Counted from the stretch's first letter, positions 44,156 to 56,509 are shown. The stretch is DNA of 64,000 nt from Diphasiastrum complanatum (GCA_029204225.1 CM055096.1:38009003-38073002), one strand, 5' to 3'. The notes: generated by a model not told the origin, from the sequence alone. A program made the numbers and translations.

Positions 44156-45060
44156 CTAGCCCTTCGTGTAGCTTGCACACCTTGTCTTCTTGCCCTTCAA
44201 TGACAAAGTCATTGTGGATACTTCACCTTCTAGGTTTCCATTCAAGATAGCAAATTTCACATCCATTTGGTGAATTTGCCATTCAAAAAATAATATCAAT
44301 GCAATTTTGTACCGTTTGCACAAGTGAAAGAGTTTTTGGTAAAAAGGTGTCCCAAGGAGTGTCTTGCTTCTTCCTCTTGTCACCAATAGGTTTGAATTTC
44401 TTGGCTCTTATGGGCAAGTACATCCCCTTTGGCTCTTCAACGGTGGAGTTCGATCATGATCGTGAAATTCATCACCATTGTTCATTCAATCTCATGAGAT
44501 ATGATGTCTTCATCCTCTTCCAAGATTGCAAGAAGCTTTCCACCTTCACCATCAACTTCAAAATCACCATATTCATCTATCTTGTGCATCTTATAAAAAG
44601 TCACATCCTTGTTAATGTGGATCTTTTGTATCGTAGAATCAAAACACTTGTATCCCTTGGTCTTCATATTTGATGGATTTTGCATTAAGCTTATTTCTCT
44701 CCTCTTTTGGCACATGTACATAAGCTTTACATTCAAAAATGTGAAATTTTTCTACCTTGGGCCTAATAGTCGTGAAAGCTTCTTCGCAAGTCACATTGGG
44801 AACCACAATAGTGGGACTCCTATTTTGCAAGAAGATAGCAGTGTTGCAAGTTTCCATCCAATAAAAGTTCACCAAATTCATTTGCTTCATCATTGAACAA
44901 GCACTTTACCACAATCTTGTGATTCTTCCTTTCAGCTACTCCATTGCTATGTGGTGTGTGCACTTAAGTAACCACCTTTTGATCCCTTGTTCCTTGAAAA
45001 AATCTTCAAATCCACTTTATTTGTAATCACCCTCTCTATTTGATCTCAGCACCTTACATG
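44156..45060 (-). pseudogene. Copia G fragment: integrase to RT
   Basis: Minus-strand blocks in order: a decayed NGVAERKN-type region near 44930-44960, NLVNFYWMETCNTAIFLQNRSPT (integrase C-terminal, usually WAEA--TA-YL-NR-P), HIFECKAYVHVPKEERNKL, KGYKCFDSTIQKIHINKDVTF, an acidic linker, then RT WQIHQMDVKFAILNGNLEGEV near 44220-44290. Several frame breaks. Strand is opposite to the RT fragment at 43692, so the two are separate remnants. Confidence 0.8.
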
Positions 45061-46850
45061 CACTAAAATTGTGGGGTAGACTATGAAAAGCCAAACTTTG
45101 CAAGAATCATGGAAAAGGCATGCTCTATTGAAGATGCCATTGTCAGCCAGAGTCTGTGAGAAAACCAGTAGCAGTTTACAAAAGATTGAAGAGCACATCA
45201 TGTTCGGCATCATTGGGATCATGCAAAGGTAGTCACAACTTACGCAACTTTGACCAATGCATGTTGATCTTGGTATGTACTTTTAACATTTTAGATTCAT
45301 AGTTGAAGTCATGAAGTGTTTGTTCTAGAAGGAATTATGTATGAACATTCAAATCAATCTGAGAACCAAATTCCAAAGAAAGATTGTGTACAAGCAGAAG
45401 AATAAGACATTATTTGCCTAATCAGACATGCATCTTGCAAGAGTTTATGTTTAGAGTTGAAAAGATTATTGGTCTTGGCAAACCTAAGTTGTCCTATGAT
45501 AATAAATAAAAATAGCCCTTGTTTGTATGCAGCAAGTTTCTATTGTTTTAAGATCTACAGTTTCAAACTGCATTGATGTGGAACAAGAATATGTACAATA
45601 CATTCCCAAGAGATTCTAATTTTAGTGAGTGCTAATGACGCGACCAACAAAGGACGTTGATGGTTGAGAACAACATTTCGTATATGAATGAAACTGCAAT
45701 TTTCCTGTTATGTAATAGCGCACAACATAATGGAGCCTTGCAAGTATGTTCACTTTGCAACAGACATTAGTTCAGCTAGCTTTCATCACCGGTTGAACAA
45801 GAAAAAAGTAAACTGCATAGTTAGTTTTATGCGTACAAACTGTTTCTTGGAACATGCCAAAACTAGTTGAAGCAGCACTTTCTAGCAACAACTGCCAGTC
45901 CAGTTTGGCAGTTTTTACAAGTGTCAGACAAGCTCATTAACCCTTCGGTTGTAGGTCTCAAGACAGAAACATGATACTACATTAGAAGAATGCAGCTATT
46001 TGCAAATTTCATGAAAAAATTGGGCGCCAAATAAGCAAATTGTGTATCTCCGCAGTTCAAGGCAAAAGCCACTTGCAATGGAAAACTGTAGACATCACAC
46101 TTCTTCGTACCGAGTGCTGGACACACTCATAGTAATTTGCTAACTCACCTCCAGTCCCAGGAGACGATACAACCCCAATTTTGGATGTACCAGAAGATCA
46201 CCAGCACATGACAGTAACCACTACTATCCCATACGATGATACAGGGTGAAAATTGCCATTTAACTAGCTCTAGCACTAACTATAGTGCGAAAATTTTCAA
46301 AGTATGCAGACACATTCCACCTGATATATTGTCAAGATGAACTATAGTTAGTGGACAATTTGAGCCTAGAAAATGACTATAAAAATAGCAGTGTAAAAAG
46401 AAAACAACCCAAATGTCATATTCCTGCACCAAACAGCATGTAGAGTCTCATGGTCACATCATATTAGGCAAGAAAAACTAGATAGTCAATCAATTTTGTT
46501 CCAGATTTACAAATACTTGCAGCCATACACACCAAAAGTTTCAAGCCAACTTCAAGAAGAAATCTAATTATGTATGACCAGAGAAAGCCGGGCATCCTAA
46601 AGCCAAAAGGTATTGACGTAAGCTTTTTAAAAAGCTTATGTCTGATGTTTTGAATATGGCTCCTTAAGAATGTCAATTTTATGATGGTGCCATACAGTGA
46701 AATGTAATCTGTGAAAATATCAAGGCAGCAAATGACAAAAACAAAGTGCATAGAGTCCCTGCACCTCAAGCGAAATACACAAGACAAAAAAAAATCGTTG
46801 ATTGCATGGGTGCAACAACAATGCAACCAAAATAAATTAGTTAGTCAATC
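45061..46850. other. No recognisable gene; may hold the H 3' LTR
   Basis: Short open frames only, including one of 120 codons at 46464-46826 with no domain. The left end of the chromodomain gypsy LTR must lie here or be deleted; no TG terminus matching the 5' LTR was found. Confidence 0.4.
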
Positions 46851-46886
46851 ATCTACTTACATAGACTTATGACTTTTAGGGATCAA

Positions 46887-46956
46887 AACATGCCCCTGAC
46901 TGTGGTGTTTGATCACCACTGTCCTTTAGAGTTCGGCTAGCTACAGGCTCGTAACA
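46887..46956 (-). repeat. Gypsy H 3' LTR, recognisable end
   Basis: The minus strand reads the polypurine tract AAGGGGGAGGGAG then TGTTACGAGCC; about 70 bases match 52277-52343 (CCCCTGACT...GCTACAGGCTC). Beyond that the two LTRs no longer align by eye. Confidence 0.65.
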
Positions 46957-46967
46957 CTCCCTCCCCC

Positions 46968-48050
46968 TTAAGAATCATCTTGGTCCACTAAGACAAAATC
47001 TGGAAATAATTTGCGAAGAACGCTGCCCCTTTCCCAAGTGGCATTCTCAACAGGCTGATCCTTCCACTTGATTATATATTCTTGGTATAGAGTATGACAG
47101 GTCTGCGTCTCTCTGCTACTAAAAATCTGCTCTGGATCATGTGAAAGTTGCTGGGAATCCAATGGGGGAACTAGAACATTGTCCCCTACCAGATTATCTG
47201 ATCTGGCAAAGGCCTTTCGTAACTGACTCACATAAAAAACTAGAAAAGCCTTACTGCTGCGTAGGAGTTCTAGCTCGTAGGTGACTTCACCTAGTTTCCT
47301 GCTAATGGTAAATGGACCACAATACCTAGGAAACAACTTAGCACACACTCCTGTTTTGAGGGTTTTAGAGTCAACTGGGACTTGCAAGTGGACTTTCTCA
47401 CCAGGAGAGAACTGCACATCCCGTCTGTGTGGATCTGCATAATGTCTGGCACGATTATGGGATTGCTTGATGCTACGCTTAGCATGCTCTATCATTTGGT
47501 CTAGGTCCTCTAAAAAGTTTCTGGCTGCTTCAACTTTTTCGTTCTTAAACCCTACAGCTGTGGGTGAGCGTGGCTGGACACCATACATTAGCATAACTGA
47601 GTTGTATCCTGTTGCTGAGATGTTTGGTACCATTATAAGCAAACTCCAACAATCGGAGATACTCTTCCAGTTGGCTTGCTTTTTGCTGATGTATGCACGA
47701 AGCATGTCCTCTAGCACCTGATTTACTCTTTCTATTTGATTGTCCATCTATAGATGGTCTGTAGTACCCATATTTAGTTTGGTATGTAGGTGATGGAATA
47801 CTCCTCTTAGAAAATTTCCATCAAACTTACTGTCCGAGTCATTGACTATGCCGGAAGGAAGACCGTATAATTTAAATAGCCCTTCTATAAACAACCTTGC
47901 TAACTCTAAAGCTCTGACGGTTGTTTTGGTCAGAATAAAGTGGGCCATTTTGGTCAACGACTGTGACCCAAATAGCGTCATGACCCTTCTAGGTCTTAGG
48001 CAGGTTCACTGTGAAATCCATGGAACTTTCCCAGCTACCAGCTAGTATAT
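46968..48050 (-). pseudogene. H integrase and chromodomain
   Basis: The open frame 46968-47747 holds the integrase end (QIERVNQVLEDMLRAYI), GATGYNSVMLMYGVQPRSP-type sequence, FSPGEKVHLQVPVDSKTL, RYCGPFTISRKLGEVTYELEL, VFYVSQLRKAF, and the chromodomain YIIKWKDQPVENATWERGSVL (YL-KW-----TWE signature) near residue 225-245. Upstream, 47750-48050 has the core start SMDFTVNLPKT-KGHDAIWVTVV in another frame. Confidence 0.88.
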
Positions 48051-48059
48051 CTAAGTGCT

Positions 48060-48620
48060 GAAGGAGCCCTCTTGCCCTAAGACCCGTTGCTTTATTAACC
48101 TGACACTTTTCATCTAACGTATACTCGGACTCATCATCCTCAACGGAAGTTGTCGTTTGCTTGGATGAACTGGCACCAACCCCGGGAATTGGTTCTGAAG
48201 TCTGTAACTGTCTGCTCTGGACTGACCTCCAGATGGTGGAGAAGTAAGAATCACCTTAACACTTCCCAATCAAGGACTCGAGTAACTCATTGCGAATCTG
48301 AGTGAAACTCAACTCGTTTATCATAGGCATTCTATTGAGGGCATCTGCTACTGTATTGAACTTGCCTCGTCGATATCTGATAGACATATCAAACATTAGG
48401 ATCTCAAAGTTGGCACCATACAAGTAATGCCTCCAAGTCTTAGGGCATGTACTATAGAAAAGAGTTCCTTTTCATAGGCACTATACCTAGTTTGTGCTGG
48501 TTTGAGTTTCTTACTTTCGAACGCAACTGGTCGTCCATTTTGAGTTAGTATAGCACCAACTGCAAAGTCGCTGGCATTTGTTACGACCACAAATGATTGA
48601 TTGGGGTCGACGACTTTTTA
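48060..48620 (-). pseudogene. H RNase H and integrase zinc region
   Basis: VVTNASDFAVGAILTQNGRPVAFESKKLKPAQTRYSAYEKELFSIVHAL (48440-48590) is the gypsy RNase H with DAS-like and E-L motifs, followed by RYRRGKFNTVADALNRMP near 48320-48385. The integrase zinc finger between is replaced by a decayed acidic stretch. Confidence 0.82.
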
Positions 48621-49760
48621 AACTAGTGCGGTAGCTAGGGCCATTTTGAGAGCATCAAAGCTCTCCTGTTGTGCGGACCCCCATATGAACTCCTTCCCCT
48701 TCCCCTTTTTAAAATTTGTCATAGGAAGTGCTATCTGAGCATACTCCTTGACAAATCGTTTGTAATATCCCGACAAGCTTAGAAAGTCTTATAGGTCTGA
48801 AATGCTTTGCGGTCTCAGCCAACTGAGCATGGCCTTAACCTTGTTGGGGGGGTCCATCTTAATTCCATTTGCTGAGATAATGTGACCCAAATAAGCTATT
48901 CCTTCCTCGTCTTACTGTACACGAGGATGCCATCTAAAAATACAACTACGAACTTGCCTAAGTGTGGTCTAAGGACACTGTTCATTAGGGTCATAAAGGT
49001 AGCTGGAGCATTGGTGAGCCTAGATGCCGTCACCTTAAACTCATAATGACCGTGACGAGTCCTAAAAGCTGTTTTCGGAACATCTTCCGCTTTTATACGG
49101 ACCTAATGAGATCCCGATCTAAGGTCTATTTTACTGAAATACCTAGCTCTGTTGGTTGATCAAACAAATCGTCTGCCCGAGGCATTGGGTACTTATTTTT
49201 AACTGTGACCTTGTTGAGGGCTCTATAATCTACGCAAAAGTGCATAGACCCCGGCAATGCCCATGGTGAACTACTGGTCTGAATTTGGCCTTTCCTAAGA
49301 TAGTCTAATAATTGTTTAGTTATTTCTTCATCCTCTAATCGGCTAACCCGATATGGAGGTTTAGAAACAGGTGTTGTGCCAGGTACTAGGTTCATAACAT
49401 GATCTACATCTCTGCTAGGTGGTAAACTATGCGGTAAATCTTCAGGAAAAACATCTTCAAATTCAGACAATAAAGTTTCTAATTTATTTACCTGAGATTG
49501 TAAAGAACTGAAAGTAGAAACTTCTAAAACAAACTCAAGGTCACATAAGAATATCTGGTGCTCACTATCCCCAGTTAGCTTATGGAGCTCTGAGCTGCAC
49601 ACCATAGGACTGTTAGGGACATCATGCTCCCCATTCAACTGGATTTCCCTGCCATTACGCTGAAAGCTGAGGGTGTTCTCCTGATAATTTCTATGGAGGA
49701 AAGGCCCTAAGTTGTAGAGTCAATCGCTCCCAAGAACAAGATTTGTGTGATCCAGGTACA
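48621..49760 (-). pseudogene. H reverse transcriptase
   Basis: The frame 49126-49638 carries [63 protein letters not shown] and [15 protein letters not shown], the gypsy fingers region. A gap in HFCVDYR (a few residues missing after ALP) marks a small deletion. The palm and thumb follow to 48700 in broken frames. Confidence 0.82.
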
Positions 49761-49799
49761 TTATTTGAAAGTTAATTTCATCTTGATACCCCCGAATAT

Positions 49800-50140
49800 C
49801 AAGACTTAAGCTACTTACCATAGTTTCTCAAATTTTTTTGTCTTCACCCTTGGCCAAAGAAACTATAAACCTATGCTAACTAGGTATCTCTGGAAGTCCG
49901 AGTTTTTTGACTAGGGTGTAGTTGATGAGATTATGGGTTGCCCCATCATCAACCATGACTCTAACTAACTGGTTGCCAATTTTACCATGCATACGTACTA
50001 GATCAGGTAGCCCAAAACTAGAGGGCCTCCCTAGCATTGCAGAGGTTAATTGGCAACAGTGTTCATGGTCTTCATGAAACACTTCTATCTCGGTAGCTGT
50101 CGAGTCATTTCGGAAACTCATGGTCTATACAAGTGAACTT
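49800..50140 (-). pseudogene. H aspartic protease
   Basis: The frame 49876-50121 reads RMHGKIGNQLVRVMVDDGATHNLINYTLVKKLGLP, the gypsy retropepsin with DDGATHN where DSGATHNFI is usual, so the Ser is Asp but the catalytic position may be kept. The rest of the domain is decayed. Confidence 0.8.
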
Positions 50141-50199
50141 GGTTTTTTATCTCTTTTAATAAACGGCCCTTTGGGACATTACCTGACTATGTGTCCCTT

Positions 50200-51213
50200 T
50201 CCAATGCACACAAAGCACAAACGTTCTTGTTTGGCTTTCTCGAAATCTTCTGGTTTCAAGGGCTAAATGAGTGATGGTGGGTGTTTCTGAGGAGCATCGT
50301 TTTTAGGTTTTTCTTCTTTCTTTCTTTTCAAAACCCTTCTAAGAAAGCTGCTCAAAAGAGGGTTGTTGTTTCGCCTTCTTCCTACCCACTGAATCATCAT
50401 AGATTTGGGCAAATCTTATAGCTTGCTCTAAGGAAGTAGGCGAATTTCTCTGAACCTATACTTTATACTCATCTCGAAGCCCATGGACAAACCCTATGAC
50501 TTTCTGATAGTCATCCATATTTTTAATCTTTAATATGGCTTCTCAATACAGCGAGATGTACTGGGTTAAGGATTTCTCCATGGCTGTTTTCTCCCAGGCT
50601 TCCCAGACTCATTTTCCGGTAGGAACTCTCGTAGGAAGGCCTCTTCAAAAGCCTTCCATGACTAGGGGGTCTACCCAGTCTCCTGGAGGTTCAACCAACA
50701 TGGGCCCTAGGCAAAGACTGGCTTCGATTGCTTGCAAATGGTCAAGGGTCTGTTTAAGAGCATGAATGTTCGTCCATTTGTTGAGGAAGGTGTGTAAAAT
50801 ATCTGCATTTCTGTCCTTCTCTTCCCCATTAAAAGTAGGAGGTTTTAAATCTTTGAAAAGACTGGGATGAGACCCAATGGGCTCACCACCCTCTACTGAT
50901 GGAGTCAAGGAGAGGGGTGTTGAGAAGTGGAAGGAAGACTACCCCTTGCAGAACTTAGAATCAGATTTATGAGTTCTACAAACGAGTCTTCCATACAAGA
51001 TTGAAAATTGGCTAAGGCCAACTTCAACTCGTCCACTTCTATTACCAACTGGAGATGTTGCTCCTTGGTAACAAATTCATCTATATCATCGACGACTTGC
51101 TCTTGCTCTTCCACCTCCATGGGTTCTTTCCCCTTATTGAACCTCAGGGATTCCGTTTCCAGTTTGTTGATGCCTCTCTCTGGGGGTTGATCAGGTCCCA
51201 GAGGAGTGGACAT
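50200..51213 (-). pseudogene. H gag
   Basis: Starts at Met 51213 (MSTPLGPDQPPERGINKLET) with an acidic, helical N-terminus, then the frame 50645-50908 with LKPPTFNGEEKDRNADILHTFLNKW and IEASLCLGPML, matching the gypsy gag opening. The C-terminal zinc knuckle region near 50180-50220 is recognisable only as scattered Cys codons. Confidence 0.75.
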
Positions 51214-51317
51214 TTACGGAATGGAAGAGGATATGCATGATGTTCTGACTAAAAAAAGAAAAAAAAGACTGACTGAAACTGAAAAGAAAGGGTAAGGTAC
51301 TTAGCTCTGACTCAGGT

Positions 51318-52343
51318 CTGTACTCCAGAGAAAAAGTAGAAAAAACCCCTCAATCTTTCTATGGTTGGCAAAACTGGCTTCTCGAACTGCATGCAGGATC
51401 CGCTGCAAGGAGGAACTGACGGAAGGCAGTCCGGAAGATTTGCTTCAGATTGGTCGAAAACCTTGACTCTTTGGCTGTAAGTTGGTTACTACTGAAAAAC
51501 AACTCGATTTTTCGCCAAAAAGGTGAAAAAAAAAAAAACAGCTTATAAATAGCGGTGAATAGCCTAATTTTCGATTTGGAAGCGGGCAGGAGCTACAACT
51601 GAAGTAGGTCGCCCTACTCTGAGGATACTTCATGCCAAATTTCAGGTCAAACGGACAAAAACCCAAAAAGTTATGCGACTTCAACTGCAATAGCCTTGAA
51701 AAATGTCCAAAAATTATTTTCTTGCAATATCTCTGAAACCACAGCTCCAAATCAGGTGAAATCAAGCTGGCTGAGGGCGCCCTAATGTTGTCCACCTACT
51801 GCCAAAATCTCAAAATGATTTGACACCTATAGGAGAAGCTATGATCAATTGAAGTGCTGATTTTTCTCCTTTTCTAGGCAGCGATGGACCTGTAGAACGT
51901 TTTTGAGAAGTCTGATCCCAAAACAACAAATCAATTTTTTGGGCTGAATAGCAACACTAGAGGTTCTATAACACCTTAACTGTCTCCACCTTTTTCCCCA
52001 CCAAAATCCTCAAGAAACAAGACACCATAGCAGGGCAAACACTAATTGATCCACCCAGCCCTATATGGAGTAAGCCCCTCCTAGCCCAATGTGAAGACTA
52101 TCTCCAAGTGTCGGCCTCGTGGCTCTAATATGGCCGACTGCATGTTGCTGCCCTAAGCTGTGTTAGGCTCTCTATGCTTGTGGTATAGCTCGTGGGTCCC
52201 TGGCCTGCTGTAGGCCCGTACTGGTGCACGCTACTCACACTGTCTTGCCCTGGTGGGCATGTGCGCTGCTGAACACACCCCTGACTATGATGTCTAATCT
52301 CCAATGTTCGTTAGGGTTCGGTTCTGGCTACAGGCTCACTACA
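51318..52343 (-). repeat. H 5' LTR (left limit tentative)
   Basis: The right end CACTACA is supported by the matching 3' LTR end. The left end TGTACTCC at 51318 is proposed because the minus strand then reads GACCTGAGTCAGAGC, a weak echo of the Met primer site. The left boundary is uncertain. Confidence 0.45.
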
Positions 52344-52350
52344 GCGACCC

Positions 52351-52506
52351 CTTGTAGTGGACGGCGTTAGTGTGCACAACTGACACGTGTCGCTGGTCAT
52401 GTGTGATCCCCTATGGTCGGAGCCACCTAGACTATGTATATAGATGTGGATCTCCAAGAGCTTATTATTCATTCTCTCCGGAGAATGAAGAGCTCTTCCA
52501 CTGGTG
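52351..52506 (+). repeat. Direct repeat R, copy 1
   Basis: About 155 bases nearly repeated at 52842-53007. Contains TGTGCACAACTGAC, GTGTGATCCCCTATGGTCGG, a TATA-like TATGTATATAG and CTTATTATTCATTCTCTC. Starts directly beyond the H LTR. It could be a short LTR (TG...CA 52353-52502) of a small non-autonomous element. Confidence 0.8.
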
Positions 52507-52841
52507 ATCAAGTCGGAAGAATTCCCTAGTTCTAGAAGGTGAACTGGAGGATCTGACTACCTTTGTGTAATGTACCAGAGAAGGTGGTTGACGTTCATCG
52601 ACACGAATTGAGAAACCGTTTGGTTTCTAGATTTCTGGTACGTGGGGAAGGCAAGTCAGATGAAGAGAACACTTGGAAAAGGGAAGACTATTTAAGATTG
52701 AACTTCCTTGGCTAAGGCTGGCTTGCTCCCTTTAGGAGGAGGCTCTTAAAAGGGAAGGGAATACTACATACCCATAAGGGCACATAACAAGTTACCTGAG
52801 GTGATGGTCTCATTTATGGGACAGAACGCTGGTCTTAAGCT

Positions 52842-53007
52842 CTTGTTATGGACCCGCGTCAGTGTGCACAACTGACGCGTGTCATTGATGATGTGTGATC
52901 CCCTATGGTCGGAGATGACCCCACTTGGACTATGTATCTAGAGGTGGATCTCCATGAGCTTATTATTCATTCTCTCTTGGAAAATGAAGAGCTCTTCCAC
53001 TGGTGTT
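52842..53007 (+). repeat. Direct repeat R, copy 2
   Basis: Matches copy 1 with a few substitutions and short insertions; the 330 bases between the copies are non-coding. Confidence 0.8.
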
Positions 53008-53739
53008 CAGGTCAGGACGACTATCTAGGCCTCAGGATGTAGGTAGGCGAGGGTCGAGGGTAAGGCATGGTGGTATGGGACACCATGGCTTATCGAAAAT
53101 CCGAGCTTGCTTAATGGTGGTCTATAGCTCCAGTGCACAGGGGACAGGTGGCAGTACCTCTATGTATGGGCAGTAACGTAGCGTTCGTCACTTGATTATG
53201 TCTTAGCAATGACCGGATTTGACAATGGGGATTCTTACACCTAGTGAGCATATGACACGTGTCATGTTGACCAGTCAACTTTGACATGTATCACTCATAC
53301 GTTAGACCAAGTGTCCCACTGGCCAAATGAAACGTGTCTTGTCGACCAGTCAAGTCCTAATTTCTAGGAGGTCAATCCAGCCACTCCTAGTTGATGACCC
53401 AGTATGCTAAACCAAAGCTCGGCATGAGACTCTAAGGTCCAGTAGCTCTAATTACAATTCATTTACGATTTACTCACAACGGTCACCACAAGCTGGTGAC
53501 TTAGCCATTTCAATAATTACAATAACTACAAACTATCCATGAAAATTGTAAATAACGACAATAGGGAGTAAAAGCTATGCTAACAAGGTAGGAGCTTCCA
53601 TGCCAAACACATATCCTTGATGATGACAAGTGGCATGAATTCAGTCCACAAGTCACTGGTCAAGTCAATAAGCTCTAGTCCAATGCCCAGTTTCAAGTAA
53701 GGTTTGGGACCCAAAGGATTGGATCCCTAAAACAACACA
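53008..53739 (-). repeat. Gypsy I1 3' LTR region (left end unknown)
   Basis: The right end is marked by a long polypurine tract on the minus strand (AAGAGGGGAGGGGGGGGGG) followed by TGTGTTG. The interior has repeated GACCAGTCAA/ACGTGTC words near 53250-53370. The left boundary was not identified. Confidence 0.5.
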
Positions 53740-53779
53740 CCCCCCCCCCCTCCCCTCTTTAAAAAGACTTTCTTCTAAG

Positions 53780-54190
53780 GAAGAAAATCTAAGAATCTTA
53801 GTCAAAAGGTCTTCCTCCTTTTCTCATTGTCGTAGTTGCCTTTTCAACAAAGCAAGTACTCAGTCCACGTTGATGTACATCAACAATGGCTTGTGGCTCC
53901 GAAGGTAAAAAGGTTGATAAATCCTCTAACTAAACTAACTCATCCTCTTGAATCGAGCCATCCTTCCCACCAAGTCGTTCCTTTGAATGGCTAACGTGAA
54001 AAGCTAGGTGAACTTTAAATCCTTGCGAAAGATCTAGTTGATAGGCATTTCGATTGAGTTTCTTTACAATACAAAAGGGCCCACAGAAACGAGGGGTCAC
54101 TTTAGGTCATTTCCCTATCCTCAACACCTTGAGAATCTTTTGAAATTTTAAGGTAGACCCAATCTCCTTCAGCGGGCGGGGCATTGGCTT
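53780..54190 (-). pseudogene. Gypsy I1 integrase tail
   Basis: Broken minus-strand frames read NRNAYQLDLSQGFKVHLAFHVSHSKERLGGKDGS, the segment before the chromodomain, then PQAIVDVHQRGL. It is the same lineage as I2 at 55200-55480. All upstream domains are missing. Confidence 0.7.
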
Positions 54191-54577
54191 CCACCCGTGA
54201 ATTTTTCAGGATCACACCCGCCGTCGCACATACTTCCTTTCTTCTTCAAACCTCAGCCGCCCCATAAAACCATCTTCAATTTGATGTATAATAGATGGTC
54301 CGACAGTTAGTTTTCTGAGCTTTGTCCCATATTCTTTTCCATTATTCCGCCGTTTCTTCTTCGAACCCCAACATGGAAGGTTAACATATATAATGTATCA
54401 TCGACGGTTTCGCTCCTATTATTCATAGGTTTAATACGATTTGATTTTTTCTTCGATTGACGATTTATGTTTCAATAAATGTAGGTGTCTCTTTCCCGAA
54501 AAGACCTAGTTCATCAACTATAGTAACACGCTGCTTGAGCAATCTTCGATCCTCCGTCTCCTAACCCCCTCCCCCCC
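54191..54577. other. Unassigned spacer between I1 and the I2 LTR
   Basis: No open frame or recognised repeat. It ends in a C-rich run directly before the I2 LTR. Confidence 0.4.
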
Positions 54578-55046
54578 TGTTATAACTCCCTAGGATCATC
54601 GACTGCCTTGAAGGTTCCGCACACCCCATACCAGTGACGACACACTGTAACCGCCCAACCGTAGGGTCACAACCGACCCACCCCCATGCTCTGGAGCAAT
54701 CGACATAATCATGCTCGGTCAAGCCTCCTACGATAACAGGCGTCCCATACCACCAGCCATCGCACTCAGCTCTCCCTAGCACACATCTCCCAGCCTGGAG
54801 ATACATCCTGGCTCATGCACGTGCTCTCCATCCACCAACTCCCGGGTAGAGTGAGTGAATGGAAAGAGGGAAACCCCACCACTATATAGGCATAGCACAG
54901 TGGGTCCCATCAAGCATGGTCCTGCCGGCGACACGTGACCACCTAGGATGGTGACACGTGGCACCTAGACATGTCGATAACTCCAGTCCTGCGTCATGCC
55001 CCTTGCGAGGCCGTCACTGAAGGGCGTACCGTTATGGTACATAACA
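54578..55046 (-). repeat. Gypsy I2 LTR, complete (469 bp)
   Basis: Bounded TGTTATAACTCC...GGTACATAACA on plus and preceded on the minus strand by the polypurine tract ATAGGGGGGAA. It nearly matches 56510-56960. CCTATATAGT at 54881-54890 (minus strand ACTATATAGG) is a TATA-like box. Confidence 0.88.
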
Positions 55047-55840
55047 TTCCCCCCTATAAAAACTTCCTTCTATGGGAAGAAACCAGGGAATCTAAGTCTT
55101 AAATCATCCTCCTTCTCCCAGGTGTCCTCATCATCTGACTTACCATTCCAACGAATCAGATGTTCAAAAATCAAATGATTTCTTAGCTAATGTCGTCAAG
55201 TATCCATGATCCTTTCCAGTTCAAGGGGTACAAAAGCAGTCAAATCCTCCAATAGAACTAGATCATCTGTGGGAATCAGGTCATCTTTCCCACCAAGTCG
55301 TTCCTTTAAACGACTAACATGGAATACATGATGAACCTTAGTTCCAACAGGTAGTTCTAGTCTATAAGCAGCCCTACCAATCTTGTTAAGAACTTTGAAA
55401 GGACCGCTAAAACGTGGAGATAACTTCGGACATTTCCCCGTTCGAAGTGTCTTAGAGTCCTTGGGGATTCTAAGATACACCCAATCACCGATCTCAAACT
55501 CTCGAGGAGCGCGACTTCGGTTGGCATAGAATCCACTGCAGCTTGAACCTTGAGACCTTTGAGTCCAACGGAGATAGGGGAACGAGGCTGAAAGCCGTAC
55601 AAGAGCATAAAAGGACTAAAACCAGTGGCATAATGCTTCATACTATTGTATGCGAACTCAACAATTGGGAGATACTTTTCCCCATCTGATTGTCGCCTGG
55701 AAACATATGCACGAAGCATATCTTCCATCGACTGGTTGACACGTTCGGTCTGACCATCGGTTTCTGGATGATCCGTAGATGATAGACTTAAGGTAGTTTC
55801 CAGTCTTTCAAAGACCGCCTGCCAAAACTTGCTCTCGCAG
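55047..55840 (-). pseudogene. Gypsy I2 integrase C-terminal half and chromodomain
   Basis: Begins abruptly at KFWQAVFERLETTLSLSS, then TDGQTERVNQSMEDMLRAYVSR, IVEFAYNSMKHYATGFSPF and LLYGFQPRSP (third catalytic region), PKLSPRFSGPFKVLNKIGRAAYRLELP, VFHVSRLKERLGGKD and a chromodomain HLIRWNGKSDDEDTWEKEDDL near 55100-55170. Two frameshifts. No RT or protease lies upstream. Confidence 0.85.
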
Positions 55841-56509
55841 GTTTTTCTGTGGATAGGGAGGGGAATGATACCTCCCCCCCACTTTTGTACCTTTGTTCTT
55901 GTTGATGTGACAAGAAAGGGAGGAGAGAAGCGCGCCTCCCCACGGCCCTTTACAATCCTTTTTCTTTGAACAAAGGGAATTTTTTTTATAAGCTTGCTAA
56001 GCTAAGATAACCTTGTGCTATGTTTTAAAGCTTTAAGCTTAGAAGAAATTTAAGCTTGCAGCTCTAAGATTGCTAATTTTGAATGAAAGTAATTAGAGTC
56101 GAAATCTTTGAGGCCTGTTCATAAGTCTTTGGGGTGGTCCATGAGCCATGTGCCACCTTTGGGTGGCCCCACATGGCTAGAAAGGCCTAGAAGGGACAAA
56201 TGGGGCCTTTCTTGGGCCCCACCTGTCCTTTTTGCATGAGGATGGAGAGGAGCTTTGGGGAGGGGGTAAAGGAGGTACGTTCACTTCCTTTCCCTCATTC
56301 TCCCAAGTTGTTGTAGATTTTTATTGCTCTCAAGTTGGTTATTTCTTGAGGCCTTGTGCACTAGCTTTTTCCTTTTTGCGGTTTTTACACCGTAGCTCTC
56401 CGTTTTCCCTCTAGTTTTTTGCCAGTTACTCCTTTATCCATTGACACCCCTATGGATGAGACTAGAGCTCCACGTCCCGTCGGGACTGACATGGAGAACA
56501 TGACGCGTG
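55841..56509. other. Unrelated filler between integrase and LTR
   Basis: Contains AAGCTT-rich words (55990-56070) and a short frame on minus near 56390-56490 (MFSMSVPTGRGALVSSIGVS) that could be a gag start just inside the right LTR. Otherwise nothing recognised. Confidence 0.4.

Larger units (their letters stand above)
46957..52343 (-). mobile_element. Ty3/gypsy H with chromodomain
   Basis: Minus-strand order: 5' LTR (right end 52343), gag from Met 51213, protease, RT, RNase H, integrase and a C-terminal chromodomain, then polypurine tract and 3' LTR. The chromodomain-containing lineage is known to favour heterochromatin. The coding region is broken in at least six places. Confidence 0.85.

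Noticed and set aside
46464-46826. A 120-codon hydrophobic minus-strand frame
   Set aside because: No domain, no initiation context, located where the H LTR should be; probably chance.
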